Positions 9,474 to 19,114 are shown, counted from the stretch's first letter. The stretch is DNA of 64,000 nt from an uncultured Acetatifactor sp. (GCA_947581865.1 CANPWA010000007.1:62001-126000); one strand, 5' to 3'. Program-made: numbers and translations. The notes: generated from the letters alone by a model not told the origin.

Positions 9474-10580
9474 CTATTCCATGACCTCCCCGGCGAGTGC
9501 CTGCAGACCGTACCGGATCACCGTCGCTTTGGTCTCCTCGTCCAGCTCCGCTGCCTTCACCTGCCGCACGAACTCTCCCTTTAAAGACATATCCAATAAA
9601 AAGCTGTCATAATCCACCAACAGTTTTGTCTCATCATAGATCTTTAGAAAAAAGAACCGCTCCGCCAGCCTGCGGCTCAACAGATCCACATGTTTCTCCA
9701 CCGTCACATCCACACGCCCCGCAAGCACGATCTTCACCATATCTTCCGGGGAAAACTCCGACTCTGCCAGAGCATCTTCCACCGCGTCCTCCATCCCGGA
9801 AAAGGCGGTGCATCCCGTCACATCCACCTCCAGCACCCGCAGCGTTCTGGACGCAAAGGGGACAAAACGATACTGGTACGCAAGACTTTCCTCATCCACA
9901 TCCAGCAGCACAAAGCCATGCTCCCCGCACTCGTCAAACCCGCGCCCCTCCAGACAGCCGCTGTAGCACCATCTGCCGCGCCTGTCCAGCTCCTCACAGT
10001 GAAATTCGTGCACATGCCCCAGCGCCAGATAATCGATGCCCTTATTCCTGAGTTTTCCCAGGGCGATGACCTCCGCCCTGTTTTTGCTGGTATAGTTGTT
10101 CTGCTGCCCGTGGAGCATCACAATATTAAATCTGTCATAGTCCAAAACAAGACTGTCATAGAGCTCCTCCGTCTTCCCCGGCGCAAGCTCCGCCCCGGTG
10201 AGCATGATATTCCCCTTCACGGAGGGATTCAGACAGTACGTTGTCCACTCCTCCCCAAACAGCTTCAGATTCTCCGGGATCTCCTCCAGCGCGTCCAGAA
10301 AACCCGATGCCTCATGATTGCCCCTCAGCAGATAAAAACCGATGTCCGGATGCCTGCGGATGGCGCTCTCCACCGCCGCGCGCACGCCCGCCTGCACCCG
10401 CCTGGCGTCGAACAGATCCCCGGCGATGAGGATCGCCTGCACCTCATGGGCGGCGGCGTAATCGATCATCTTCAAAAAAGTATTCAGGATCTCCTCCCGC
10501 CTCATCTTCGCCCTTCGCTCATCCAGATGAGCGGAGAGGCTGGAGTCTAAATGAATATCCGCGCAATGAATGATCTTCAT
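9474..10580 (-). CDS. SbcD/YhaO-like DNA repair exonuclease
   Basis: This 368-residue calcineurin-like phosphoesterase has the Mre11/SbcD metal ligands: D8 and H10, GDLFD at 54-58, and GNHE at 87-90. A distal GHVHEFH motif provides further histidines. It is the nuclease half of the pair with the SbcC/YhaN-like ATPase, whose start codon follows its stop directly. Length and partner fit YhaO rather than classical SbcD. Confidence 0.9.
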   Translation of the reverse strand: MKIIHCADIHLDSSLSAHLDERRAKMRREEILNTFLKMIDYAAAHEVQAILIAGDLFDARRVQAGVRAAVESAIRRHPDIGFYLLRGNHEASGFLDALEEIPENLKLFGEEWTTYCLNPSVKGNIMLTGAELAPGKTEELYDSLVLDYDRFNIVMLHGQQNNYTSKNRAEVIALGKLRNKGIDYLALGHVHEFHCEELDRRGRWCYSGCLEGRGFDECGEHGFVLLDVDEESLAYQYRFVPFASRTLRVLEVDVTGCTAFSGMEDAVEDALAESEFSPEDMVKIVLAGRVDVTVEKHVDLLSRRLAERFFFLKIYDETKLLVDYDSFLLDMSLKGEFVRQVKAAELDEETKATVIRYGLQALAGEVME

Positions 10581-10656
10581 GGCAGCCCTCCCACCGTTCT
10601 GGGCTGCTTCCCAGCCCGATTTCTTTCAGTATCACCGCAAAATGCGGTGTTGTCCT

Positions 10657-11901
10657 TTATTTTCTCCGCACCCATCTGCCCAAAAGCGTCCTCTTGAATT
10701 TCAAAAGTTCTTCCTTCGCAGCGGCGTAGTCTCCGGCCTTTTGGAGCAGGGCCACACCCTTGGGAATATCCTCCGCCGTGCCCAGGCCCTCGGCGTAGAT
10801 ACAGCCCAGGCAATAGGAAACCTCTCTGTTGGCGCTGTCCGCCTTTTCCAGGACTTCCCTGGCCTTGATGTAGTCCTGCCCCGTGCCGCGTCCGTAATAA
10901 TACATCCGGCCCAGGCAGTCCGCTCCCCAAGTATTGCCATCGTTCCAGGCATAAAGCAGAAGCTGGAAAGCCCTGCCGTAGTCCGGTTCCACCCCGTCGG
11001 TCCCCTCGTAGAGGATGCGCCCGAGACGGTTGCAGCCTGCCGTGTTCATGCCGTCCTCCAGGAATTTCTCATACCACTCCACGGCCTTGCGGATATCCTT
11101 CTCCGTGCCCTGTCCCAGCTCGTAGCTCTTGGCTACATGGAACCGGGGACTCACCTCGCCGCCTTCGGCGGAGGCTTTGTACCACTTAAAAGCCCCCTCA
11201 TGGTCTCCGGCCTTCTCCAGACGATCGGCCAGAAAACGCTGGTGGACCGGATAGCCCAGCTCTGCGCCGCGCTCGAAAATCCCTTCCGCCAGCTCCGGGC
11301 GGGGCGGGATCAGATTCTTCTCGCCCTCCAGGTAGAAATTGCGCAGATTGTTCCCCGCCAGCCACATGCCGCCCTCAAAGGCACGCCGAAACCAGGGTTC
11401 ACATTTGAGGATGTTCTCCTTGAGATACTCGTTGTAAACTTCCTGGCTGGGGAAGTCATCCCGGTCCTTGCCGAAGATGCGGACAAAATCCCACCAGAAG
11501 TACATATTGCCCACGGTGTACTGGCAGAAGGCATCGCCCGCCTCCGCCTTCTCCAACACCGCGTTGAAAGCATCCTCCAGGCTTGCAAAAGGCATATTCT
11601 TCTCCAGCGCCGGAGTCAACAGCCTTGACCGCAGGGCGCACAACACGCCCAAGGCGCTGCCCTGCCTGACGGACAGGCGCATAAGGCTGTCGCCCCGCTT
11701 CTCGTCCACCGGGAAATCGTGTCCGGCCCAAATGTACTGCCCGCCCCAGAAGCACCGGGCCAACACGCAGCTTGCGTCCCCATCCCCGGCCTGGCTGGCC
11801 TTTTCCAAGATCTCCAGTCCCTCCTTACCCTTTCCAAGCCGTTCTTCATAGCACACGTATTTAAGACCCAGCTCGGTCTCGTCGCTGAAAAATTTACCCA
11901 T
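10657..11901 (-). CDS. Sel1-repeat (TPR-like) protein
   Basis: This 414-residue protein has no signal peptide and consists of Sel1-like repeats of 36 residues or so. Examples are GADCLGRMYYYGRGTGQDY and VSYCLGCIYAEGLGTAED near the C-terminus. Such repeats form alpha-solenoid scaffolds for protein-protein contacts. The start at 11901 has GAGAGGAG eight bases upstream; the longer open frame has no good start. It follows the membrane protein gene by 2 bp, so the two are probably translated together and may interact. No specific function can be given. Confidence 0.8.
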   Translation of the reverse strand: MGKFFSDETELGLKYVCYEERLGKGKEGLEILEKASQAGDGDASCVLARCFWGGQYIWAGHDFPVDEKRGDSLMRLSVRQGSALGVLCALRSRLLTPALEKNMPFASLEDAFNAVLEKAEAGDAFCQYTVGNMYFWWDFVRIFGKDRDDFPSQEVYNEYLKENILKCEPWFRRAFEGGMWLAGNNLRNFYLEGEKNLIPPRPELAEGIFERGAELGYPVHQRFLADRLEKAGDHEGAFKWYKASAEGGEVSPRFHVAKSYELGQGTEKDIRKAVEWYEKFLEDGMNTAGCNRLGRILYEGTDGVEPDYGRAFQLLLYAWNDGNTWGADCLGRMYYYGRGTGQDYIKAREVLEKADSANREVSYCLGCIYAEGLGTAEDIPKGVALLQKAGDYAAAKEELLKFKRTLLGRWVRRK

Positions 11902-11903
11902 GT

Positions 11904-13007
11904 TTACACTCCTCTCTGCTGATATGCTTTTTTCGTAATGTCTTTCCACTCCGGCTTTGCCGGGCGGAATCCGCCATCGTAATAGTCCAGAAGCCACCCG
12001 GCAGCCTGGCGCTTTGAACACTCCAGGGTATAAAACCGAAGGCTCCCATCCTCGTCGCTGGTGGCGGTGACAGTACATCTCCCATCCGTCCCGCCGCCGG
12101 GTTCGACCCGGAAAGTGAGATACCCGCCGGGGAGGGTCAGCTCCACCAGCCTATAGGTTCCGTCCCTCAGCCCCTCGGCAGCCGCCTCCACATCCTCCCG
12201 CTCGAAGCTCTCATGGGACTGCAAAACGCCGGATGCGGACTCCAGAACGAGTTTGGGCGGCTGTGGATCAGGCTGCTTTTTGGGAGGCTCCCAGACGCGG
12301 ATGTCGATCGGCAGCCAGCCCGACACATCCGGAGCCGATCCGCGGAACCAGTCCAACAGGATGCGTTCCGCCTCGTCATAGACGCAATCCAGCACATAGG
12401 CCGTCTCCGGCGGTTGACCCGGCTCCGGCTTGATGCCGGCGATCAGGTAAATCTCCGCCTCGTCCTTCAAATCATCCTCGTCAAAATCCGGGTCGTCCAC
12501 GCCCAACACCGCGCATTGGAGAAAGGCCAGTTTTCTGCCGCCAGCCTCATAGGGGACCGTGGGGGTCAGGGTAAAGAGCGTCTCATCGTCCAAACGGATG
12601 GCGTCGCCCAGCGCCGCCGTCACCATTTCCTCGGTGACCCGGGAGGTGTCCGTCCCATCGGGCCGGGTGAACACCATGTTCTGTTCCTCCGCGGTCTTTG
12701 TCTCGGGGGTATTTCTCTCCGGGATATCCTGGTCAAGCCTGCTCTGCGCCGGGAAAAAGGCTTCTCTGATAAAGATGACCAATTCATACAGCCCCGCCGC
12801 CAGAACGGTCAGCCCGAGAACCACACTTAGAATGGCAGTGAGCCAATCCCTGACCTCCCAATACGACCGCTCCGACATCCAGCGGGAAGCGGCATACGCC
12901 ATAATCGCCAGGCTCATCAAGAGAAAAAGCGCAGCCCTTAACAGATTGACGAGCCTTTTGCGTATTCTTTGTCGGCAGATACTGTCTGATGTGTTCTGCT
13001 GCGTCAT
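11904..13007 (-). CDS. Uncharacterised membrane protein, partner of the Sel1 protein
   Basis: I do not recognise the family. The 367-residue product has two transmembrane segments in the first 80 residues (LLRAALFLLMSLAIMAYAA and LTAILSVVLGLTVLAAGLY). A long soluble, acidic C-terminal domain of about 280 residues follows. With a short loop between the two helices, both ends should face the same side, probably the cytoplasm where the Sel1 protein is. I choose the ATG at 13007 (GGAGG eight bases before it); an in-frame ATG at 13013 is too close to the Shine-Dalgarno sequence. Confidence 0.7.
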   Translation of the reverse strand: MTQQNTSDSICRQRIRKRLVNLLRAALFLLMSLAIMAYAASRWMSERSYWEVRDWLTAILSVVLGLTVLAAGLYELVIFIREAFFPAQSRLDQDIPERNTPETKTAEEQNMVFTRPDGTDTSRVTEEMVTAALGDAIRLDDETLFTLTPTVPYEAGGRKLAFLQCAVLGVDDPDFDEDDLKDEAEIYLIAGIKPEPGQPPETAYVLDCVYDEAERILLDWFRGSAPDVSGWLPIDIRVWEPPKKQPDPQPPKLVLESASGVLQSHESFEREDVEAAAEGLRDGTYRLVELTLPGGYLTFRVEPGGGTDGRCTVTATSDEDGSLRFYTLECSKRQAAGWLLDYYDGGFRPAKPEWKDITKKAYQQRGV

Positions 13008-13070
13008 GAGCATACCCTCCTGCGGTTAAAAAACTTCCGATGATCATATAGTGCGGATTTCTGCCAAAAT

Positions 13071-13106
13071 CACCCAAACACAGCCCTGATGAACTGCGTT
13101 TGGGTG
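13071..13106 (-). terminator. Hairpin downstream of ilvE
   Basis: CACCCAAAC and GTTTGGGTG pair, with a further three base pairs inside, and ATTTTGG follows on the minus strand. It is a strong stem with a poor U tract, a plausible end for the ilvE transcript. Confidence 0.5.
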
Positions 13107-13159
13107 ACGACATGATCGACATATGACTTTCTTCTCATCCGGTTCCCCGGTTATCCGTT

Positions 13160-14185
13160 TTATCCGATCACATGGATCCAGCCCTCGGGAGCCTCCAGGC
13201 GTCCCATCTGGATACCGGTCAATGTGTCATAGAGCTTTTTGGTGACAGGACCCATCTCCGTCATGCCGCTGGGCAGGCAGATCTCTTTTCCGTGATCCAC
13301 GATCTTGCCCACGGGGGAGATCACGGCCGCCGTGCCGCACAGACCGCACTCCGCGAAATCCTTCACCTCCGAAAGAAGCACTTCCCGCTCCTCTACCTCC
13401 AGACCCAGATACTCCTTCGCCACATACACAAGGGATCTTCTGGTGATGGAAGGCAGGATGCTGTCGGACTTGGGGGTCACTACCTTTCCGTCCTTCGTCA
13501 CAAAGAGGAAATTGGCTCCTCCCGTCTCCTCCACCTTCGTGCGGGTGGCAGGATCGAGATACATATTCTCATCATACCCCTCCTGATGGGCGGACACGAT
13601 GGCATGCAGGCTCATGGCGTAATTCAGCCCCGCCTTGATATGTCCCGTCCCGTGGGGAGCCGCGCGGTCAAAATCGCTGACGCGGATGGTCAGAGGCTTC
13701 ACTCCGCCCTTGAAATACGGTCCCACAGGCGTACAGAAGATGCGGAACTGGTATTCGTCGGCAGGCTTTACGCCGATCACGGGATTGGAGCCGAACATAT
13801 ACGGACGGATATACAGAGTGGCGCCGCTTCCGTAAGGGGGCACATAGGCTGCGTTTGCCGCCACCACCTGGGTCACCGCGTCTATAAAACGCTCCTCGGG
13901 GAACACGGGCATCTCCAGCCTCGCCGCGGACGATGCCATTCTCGAAGCGTTCAGATCAGGGCGGAAGGTCACGATTCGCCCGTCCTCGGTGGTGTACGCC
14001 TTCAGACCCTCAAACACGGTCTGCGCGTACTGAAGAACGCCCGCGCACTCGTTGATCACGATATTGGCATCCTCCGTGAGCGTTCCGCCGTCCCAGGCGC
14101 CGTTCTTAAAATTGGACACATACCGCTTATCGGTCTGCACATAACCAAATCCAAGATTACCCCAGTCGATGTTTTTCTTTTCCAT
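13160..14185 (-). CDS. ilvE: Branched-chain amino acid aminotransferase
   Basis: A fold-type IV PLP aminotransferase of 341 residues, the usual length of the bacterial BCAT2-like branch. The PLP lysine is K184 in GHIKAGLNYA, and the EETGGANFLFV segment provides further cofactor contacts. It catalyses the last step of leucine, isoleucine and valine synthesis, or the first step of their breakdown, using glutamate/2-oxoglutarate. It is a single-gene unit, divergent from the two-component system, with its own promoter. Confidence 0.94.
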   Translation of the reverse strand: MEKKNIDWGNLGFGYVQTDKRYVSNFKNGAWDGGTLTEDANIVINECAGVLQYAQTVFEGLKAYTTEDGRIVTFRPDLNASRMASSAARLEMPVFPEERFIDAVTQVVAANAAYVPPYGSGATLYIRPYMFGSNPVIGVKPADEYQFRIFCTPVGPYFKGGVKPLTIRVSDFDRAAPHGTGHIKAGLNYAMSLHAIVSAHQEGYDENMYLDPATRTKVEETGGANFLFVTKDGKVVTPKSDSILPSITRRSLVYVAKEYLGLEVEEREVLLSEVKDFAECGLCGTAAVISPVGKIVDHGKEICLPSGMTEMGPVTKKLYDTLTGIQMGRLEAPEGWIHVIG

Positions 14186-14219
14186 TGGTCTATCCTTCTT
14201 TCCTGATTATTTTTAACTC

Positions 14220-14248
14220 ATTATCATACTTTTTGCGCCAAAAGTCAA
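14220..14248 (-). promoter_or_regulatory. Promoter of ilvE
   Basis: The minus strand has TTGACT (14248-14243), a 17-bp spacer and GATAAT (14225-14220), 35 bp from the ilvE start. No T-box or other leader fits in this short 5' region. Confidence 0.65.
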
Positions 14249-14270
14249 TATAGACCTATCGCCCGCAACG

Positions 14271-14279
14271 TGCTATACT
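14271..14279 (+). promoter_or_regulatory. Extended -10 of the response-regulator gene
   Basis: TGC-TATACT lies 16 bp before the response-regulator ATG, leaving a very short leader that holds only the GAGGTG ribosome binding site. No -35 box is apparent. Confidence 0.4.
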
Positions 14280-14295
14280 GCCTTTGAGGTGCATC

Positions 14296-14985
14296 ATGAA
14301 ATTACTGTTAGTCGAAGACGATCTGAGCCTGATAAACGGGCTCTCCTTTGCCATCCAAAAGCAGGGCTATGAACTGAATATCGCGCGGACCGGGCATGAG
14401 GCGAAAAACCTGCTGGAAAACACGGTCTACGATCTGGTCATCCTGGATGTATCCCTTCCCGATGACAACGGCTTTGCGCTGTGCAGACAGATCCGGCAAA
14501 GCTCCCGGGTGCCGATCATCTTCCTCACCGCCGCGGACGAGGAGACGGACATCACCATGGGGCTCGATATCGGCGCCGACGATTATATCACCAAACCGTT
14601 TAAGCTGGCGGTGCTGCTTTCGCGGATTCACGCGATACTGCGCAGGAGCAGCGATTTTAACCGCCCCGGCAGCACACTTTGCTCCAACGGGATCACCGTA
14701 AATCTGTCCACAGGCGAGGTGTGTAAAAACGGTCAAAAGATCGACCTGACCACGGGGGAATACCGGCTGCTGCGCCTGTTCATGGAAAACCCCGGCATCG
14801 TCCTTCTGTCCGGGCAGATACTCGCCAGACTGTGGGACTGCGATGAAAAATATGTGGACAACAACACCTTGACGGTATATATCCGCCGTCTGCGCGTCAA
14901 GATCGAGGATGATCCGGGCAGCCCTAAAATGATACAGACCGTACGCCGTATGGGCTACCGATGGAATAACGGAGAGGTGCGATGA
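14296..14985 (+). CDS. OmpR/PhoB-family response regulator
   Basis: 229 residues. The receiver domain has acidic residues E7-D9, phospho-acceptor D51 (LVILDVSLP) and K100 (DDYITKPFK). A winged-helix DNA-binding domain ends in YIRRLRVKIEDDP...VRRMGYRW. I start at the ATG at 14296 instead of a TTG four codons upstream. The stop overlaps the histidine kinase start by 4 bp. It probably activates the ABC transporter genes that follow, as is common for systems sensing cell-envelope antibiotics. Confidence 0.92.
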   Translation: MKLLLVEDDLSLINGLSFAIQKQGYELNIARTGHEAKNLLENTVYDLVILDVSLPDDNGFALCRQIRQSSRVPIIFLTAADEETDITMGLDIGADDYITKPFKLAVLLSRIHAILRRSSDFNRPGSTLCSNGITVNLSTGEVCKNGQKIDLTTGEYRLLRLFMENPGIVLLSGQILARLWDCDEKYVDNNTLTVYIRRLRVKIEDDPGSPKMIQTVRRMGYRWNNGEVR

Positions 14986-16016
14986 AACTGTTTACGAATG
15001 CCAAAATCAAAGCCCTGTTTTGCGCGGTATTGTCCCTGACGCTCCTCTTTGCGGCGCTTTCCGCCCTTTTCATCGTCTGGGACCTTCCGGACGCCGCCCC
15101 TCTCATTCTGATCTGCGCCCTTGTCACACTGACCGCGGTGACTGCCGCCCTGTACGGATATTTCCGGGATCAGAACAGGACGCTCGAAAGGGCGGAAGAA
15201 CAGATCGCCGACTACATCTGCGGCAACCGCGACGCGCGCATTGAGTGCGACGACGAGGGCGAACTCAACAAACTGTTCCACAAGATCAATTCCCTGGCTG
15301 CCATACTGAATGCCCACGCTGAGAACGAGGAGCGTTCCAGGGACTTCTTAAAAAACGCCATATCCGACATCTCCCATCAGCTCAAGACGCCCCTCGCGGC
15401 GCTCAACATCTATAACGGCATCCTGCAGAGCGAGGCGGACACCCCGCAGATGCGGGAATTTACGACGCTCACCGAACAGGAGCTTGACCGCATGGAAACC
15501 CTGGTGCAGGATCTGTTGAAAATGACAAAACTGGACGCGGGGACCATCCGTTTCGAGCCCAGGACGGAAAATATATCCGAAATGATGAGGGATGTCCGAC
15601 AGCATTTTCTCATCCGCGCCGCGCAGGAGGAAAAACAGATCTTTCTGGACGGCGACGGGACGCTCACCCTGTCCTGCGACAGGATCTGGCTGGCGCAGGC
15701 GGTCGAAAACCTTGTCAAAAACGCACTGGATCACACGGAGGCGGGCGGCAAGATCCATATCGCCTGGACAAAACTCCCCTCCATCGTACAGATCACCGTC
15801 CAAGACAACGGCTGCGGCATTCACCCGGAGGATCTGCCGCATATTTTCAAACGCTTTTACCGCAGCCGTTTTTCCAAAGATACGCAGGGCGCGGGGCTGG
15901 GGCTTTCCCTCTCCAAAGCGATCATCGAGGCGCACGGCGGCAGCATCGAGGTTGACAGCATGACAGGCAGAGGAACGACTTTTGTGATCAATTTCATCAT
16001 TCCTACAAAATTGTAG
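14982..16016 (+). CDS. Sensor histidine kinase
   Basis: 344 residues. Two transmembrane helices (about 10-32 and 38-60) are joined by a very short external loop. A linker leads to the HisKA helix with phospho-accepting H132 (DISHQLKTPLAAL), then an HATPase_c domain with N, G1 (DNGCGI) and G2 (GAGLGLSL) boxes. The almost absent sensor loop is typical of kinases that read the state of a partner ABC transporter, here the next two genes. The ligand is unknown. Confidence 0.92.
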   Translation: MKLFTNAKIKALFCAVLSLTLLFAALSALFIVWDLPDAAPLILICALVTLTAVTAALYGYFRDQNRTLERAEEQIADYICGNRDARIECDDEGELNKLFHKINSLAAILNAHAENEERSRDFLKNAISDISHQLKTPLAALNIYNGILQSEADTPQMREFTTLTEQELDRMETLVQDLLKMTKLDAGTIRFEPRTENISEMMRDVRQHFLIRAAQEEKQIFLDGDGTLTLSCDRIWLAQAVENLVKNALDHTEAGGKIHIAWTKLPSIVQITVQDNGCGIHPEDLPHIFKRFYRSRFSKDTQGAGLGLSLSKAIIEAHGGSIEVDSMTGRGTTFVINFIIPTKL

Positions 16017-16069
16017 GATTACCGTCATACCGCGGTAGGATTGCTGTGCTAGTCTGTTATCCGACAATA
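16001..16069 (+). promoter_or_regulatory. Probable response-regulator operator and promoter of the ABC transporter
   Basis: A perfect palindrome TCCTACAA-AA-TTGTAGGA (16001-16018) overlaps the end of the kinase gene. A second GTAGGATT half-site begins 22 bp after the first, two helical turns. A weak promoter can be read just behind it (TTGCTG at 16041, 17 bp, ACAATA). The spacing fits OmpR-family binding to direct repeats, so I infer induction by the neighbouring regulator. Confidence 0.5.
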
Positions 16070-16088
16070 ACAGAAAGAGGTGATTTCC

Positions 16089-16772
16089 ATGAATCTATTG
16101 GAGGTGCGATCCATTTCCAAAACCTACGGCAGCGGCGAAACGGCGGTCCACGCCCTGAAGGATGTCAGCTTTTCCGTTCCCAAGGGCGAATTTGTCGCAG
16201 TCATCGGCGAGTCCGGGAGCGGCAAATCCACACTTCTCAACATCATAGGCGGTCTGGATACGCCGACGGAGGGCAGGGTGTTCATCGACGGCAGGGACAC
16301 TTTCTCCATGAAGGAAAAGAATCTGACGATCTTCCGCCGCCGGAATATCGGCTTTATCTTCCAGTCCTTTCACCTGATCCCCGAACTCACGGTGGAACAA
16401 AATATCCTGTTCCCCGTCCTTCTCGACTACCAGAAGCCTGATCTTCGCTATCTGGAGGAACTGCTGAAGGTTTTAAATCTGAGCAGCCGGCGCCATCATC
16501 TCCCGGGACAGCTGTCGGGCGGACAGCAGCAGCGGGCAGCGATCGGGCGCGCGCTGATCACAAGACCCGCGCTGATCCTGGCGGACGAGCCCACGGGCAA
16601 TCTGGATACGCAAAACAGCAGCGAGGTGATCGCGCTGTTGAAAGAAGCCTCCAAAAAATACGAGCAGACCATCCTCATGATCACACACAACCGCGCCATC
16701 TCGCAGGCTGCCGACAGAGTATTGCAGGTATCCGACGGCGTGCTGACCGATTTCGGGAGGTGCCGCGAATGA
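16089..16772 (+). CDS. ABC transporter ATP-binding protein (MacB/LolD type)
   Basis: A 227-residue ATPase with Walker A GESGSGKST (about residues 40-48 of this start), signature LSGGQQQRAAIGRAL and Walker B LILADEPTGNLD. The branch is the one that pairs with FtsX-type permeases to expel peptides or release lipids. I use the ATG at 16089 with AAGAGG eight bases upstream. It overlaps the permease start by 4 bp. Confidence 0.93.
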   Translation: MNLLEVRSISKTYGSGETAVHALKDVSFSVPKGEFVAVIGESGSGKSTLLNIIGGLDTPTEGRVFIDGRDTFSMKEKNLTIFRRRNIGFIFQSFHLIPELTVEQNILFPVLLDYQKPDLRYLEELLKVLNLSSRRHHLPGQLSGGQQQRAAIGRALITRPALILADEPTGNLDTQNSSEVIALLKEASKKYEQTILMITHNRAISQAADRVLQVSDGVLTDFGRCRE

Positions 16773-19114
16773 AAAGCTATCTTGACCTGATCCCGATTTC
16801 CGCGAAGGTGCGCAGAAAGCAAAACAAAATGACGATCCTTTGCATCACCCTGTCGGTTTTTCTCGTGACCTCGGTGTTCTCTATGGCGGATATGGCGATC
16901 CGCATGGAGGAGGCAAGCGCCAGACACCAGCACGGAAACTGGCATATAGCGATCGACGGCATCACCGATGCCGACGCAGAACTGATCGCGGCGCGGAAGG
17001 ATATGGCCGCATATTCGATGTGCGACACCATCAATTACCGGCTGAGTGAAAATTATGATGTGGGCAGCAAAAAGGCTGCCATCGCCGGGGTCAGCGAATC
17101 CTTCCTCGGCGATACCTTTGATTATATGACTCAGGGCGATTTCCCCAGAGACGAAACAGAGACGGTCATCTCCGAAAATGCCAGAGATCTTTTCGGAGCA
17201 GAGATCGGCAGCCGGATCACCCTGCAGACCCCCGCGGGCGATTTTGACTATACGATATCCGGCTTCATGCAGGACGGAGGCAGCGACCGATATGACGCGA
17301 TACTCCTGCTGGTAAACAGGGCTGCCTTTGACAAAGTGCGCGCCGCAAACGACATTGCCCCCGCCCCCACATACTATTTCCGCTTCCGCAGATACAGCGA
17401 CATCCGCAGGGCGATCAACGAAGTAAAAGAACAGTTGAAAGCGCAGGATGCCCATGTGGGGGAAAATACCATCATGGTCGGTCTGACAGGCTTTAGCGAA
17501 AACTATGTCCTTCAGAGTATGTACTCCGTCGCGGCGTTTCTGTTTCTGCTGATCCTGACCGCCGGGGCGCTGATGATCGCCAGCAGCATGAACAGCAATA
17601 TCGCCGGGCGCACGGAATTTTTCGGAATGCTTTGCTGCACCGGGGCGAGCAGGAAACAGATCATGCGGCTCGTGCGCTGGGAAGCTCTCTACTGGTGCAG
17701 GGCGGGCATCCCCGTCGGAGTGGCCCTGGGAATTGCGGTGACCTGGGCGCTGTGCGCCGTACTGCGGTTCACCGTAGGCGGAACCTTTGCCGACATCCCC
17801 CTGTTCGGGGTCAGCGCCATCGGCATCGTGTGCGGCGTCCTGGCAGGGCTCATGACCGTACTGCTCTCGGCGCAGTCTCCCGCCAGACGGGCGGCGCGGG
17901 TATCCCCCGCCACAGCCGCCGCAGGCAATGCCCAGATCAGCCCCCGCCGCGGGACAAACGGGAAAGCGTTCCGGAGCAAAGCATTCAAAATAGAATCTCT
18001 GCTGGGCATCCGCCACGCGGTTTCTTCTCCCAAAAACCTGCTGCTCATGACGGCTTCCTTCGCGCTGAGCATCATCCTGTTTCTGGGGTTCGCGGCGATC
18101 CATGACTGGGTAGACCATGCGCTGAACGGTCATAAGCCGCACACGCCGGATGTGTCTGTCCTAAGCGCAGACTTCTCCTCACAGATCTCCCGCGCGCTCA
18201 CAGCACAACTTGGCTCCATGGAGGGAGTCCGCTGCGCCGCGGGGCGAAGCCTCGCGAAAGACCTTCCCGCTCTCTCCGACAAAGATGTAAAGGCGGTGGA
18301 TCTGATCTCTCTGGACGAGCAGCAGTTTCAATGGGCTGTGGACGAGAAATGGTCCCGGGACAAGGCAGGGCTGAAGCGCGCCCTAAGGGAGAGCGACTGT
18401 GTCATGACCGTCTATGACAGGGACAATCCCCTGGAAAAAGGCGATAAGATCGATATAAACGGTGAAAGATTTGAGATCGCCTGCGTGCTGACGGACAGCC
18501 CCATCAGCGGCAGCGGCAATCCGTCCATCCTCTGCACCGAAGAAATATTCACGCGGCTGACCAAAGAGACCGCATACGCGGCAGTAGATCTTCTTCTCAC
18601 CAAAGAAGCATCCGAAAATGATATCAGAGCGATCCGCGCCGAGGCGGATGCAAACGGGTTCATCCTCGATGACAGACGCGCCATCAACCGTGAGGTCTCC
18701 GGCACCTATCTGACCTTTACGCTGCTGGCATACGGGTTTCTGACCCTCATCGCGCTGATCGCGGTATTTCACATTATCAACAGCATTTCCATGAGCGTAT
18801 CCGCGAGGATCAAACAGTACGGCATCATGCGCTCCGTGGGGATGAGCGCGGGGCAGCTCACAAAGATGATCGCCGCAGAGACGGCGACCTACACGCTGTG
18901 CGGCATGACCGTCGGTCTGGCCGCGGGGCTGCCCATCCACAAATTCTTTTACGAAAGTTTCATCACCGCGTATTTCGGCGAGCCATGGGAAACTCCTGTC
19001 GCGGCGGTCATTGTCATCCTCGCGTTTGTCCTCGCCGCGTCAGCAGCCGCCGTCTGCGCGCCAGCAAAACAGATCCGGGAAATGTCCGTGGCAGACACGA
19101 TCCATGCGGATTGA
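16769..19114 (+). CDS. FtsX-domain ABC transporter permease
   Basis: 781 residues with two FtsX repeats. An N-terminal helix (about 22-44) is followed by an extracellular domain of about 200 residues. Three helices follow (about 255-365). A second set begins with a helix near residue 430, then another extracellular domain and three C-terminal helices (about 640-775). This layout fits mechanotransmission permeases rather than true importers. With its ATPase and the upstream two-component system it is probably an antimicrobial-peptide or envelope-stress module. Substrate unknown. Confidence 0.9.
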   Translation: MKSYLDLIPISAKVRRKQNKMTILCITLSVFLVTSVFSMADMAIRMEEASARHQHGNWHIAIDGITDADAELIAARKDMAAYSMCDTINYRLSENYDVGSKKAAIAGVSESFLGDTFDYMTQGDFPRDETETVISENARDLFGAEIGSRITLQTPAGDFDYTISGFMQDGGSDRYDAILLLVNRAAFDKVRAANDIAPAPTYYFRFRRYSDIRRAINEVKEQLKAQDAHVGENTIMVGLTGFSENYVLQSMYSVAAFLFLLILTAGALMIASSMNSNIAGRTEFFGMLCCTGASRKQIMRLVRWEALYWCRAGIPVGVALGIAVTWALCAVLRFTVGGTFADIPLFGVSAIGIVCGVLAGLMTVLLSAQSPARRAARVSPATAAAGNAQISPRRGTNGKAFRSKAFKIESLLGIRHAVSSPKNLLLMTASFALSIILFLGFAAIHDWVDHALNGHKPHTPDVSVLSADFSSQISRALTAQLGSMEGVRCAAGRSLAKDLPALSDKDVKAVDLISLDEQQFQWAVDEKWSRDKAGLKRALRESDCVMTVYDRDNPLEKGDKIDINGERFEIACVLTDSPISGSGNPSILCTEEIFTRLTKETAYAAVDLLLTKEASENDIRAIRAEADANGFILDDRRAINREVSGTYLTFTLLAYGFLTLIALIAVFHIINSISMSVSARIKQYGIMRSVGMSAGQLTKMIAAETATYTLCGMTVGLAAGLPIHKFFYESFITAYFGEPWETPVAAVIVILAFVLAASAAAVCAPAKQIREMSVADTIHAD

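Noticed and set aside
14186-14283. A T-box or leucine leader before ilvE
   Set aside because: The leader is only about 30 nt long and holds no antiterminator or specifier structure.
16496-18142. A 548-codon minus-strand frame opposite the ABC transporter
   Set aside because: The plus-strand genes have clear domains and coupled starts; the antisense frame has none.
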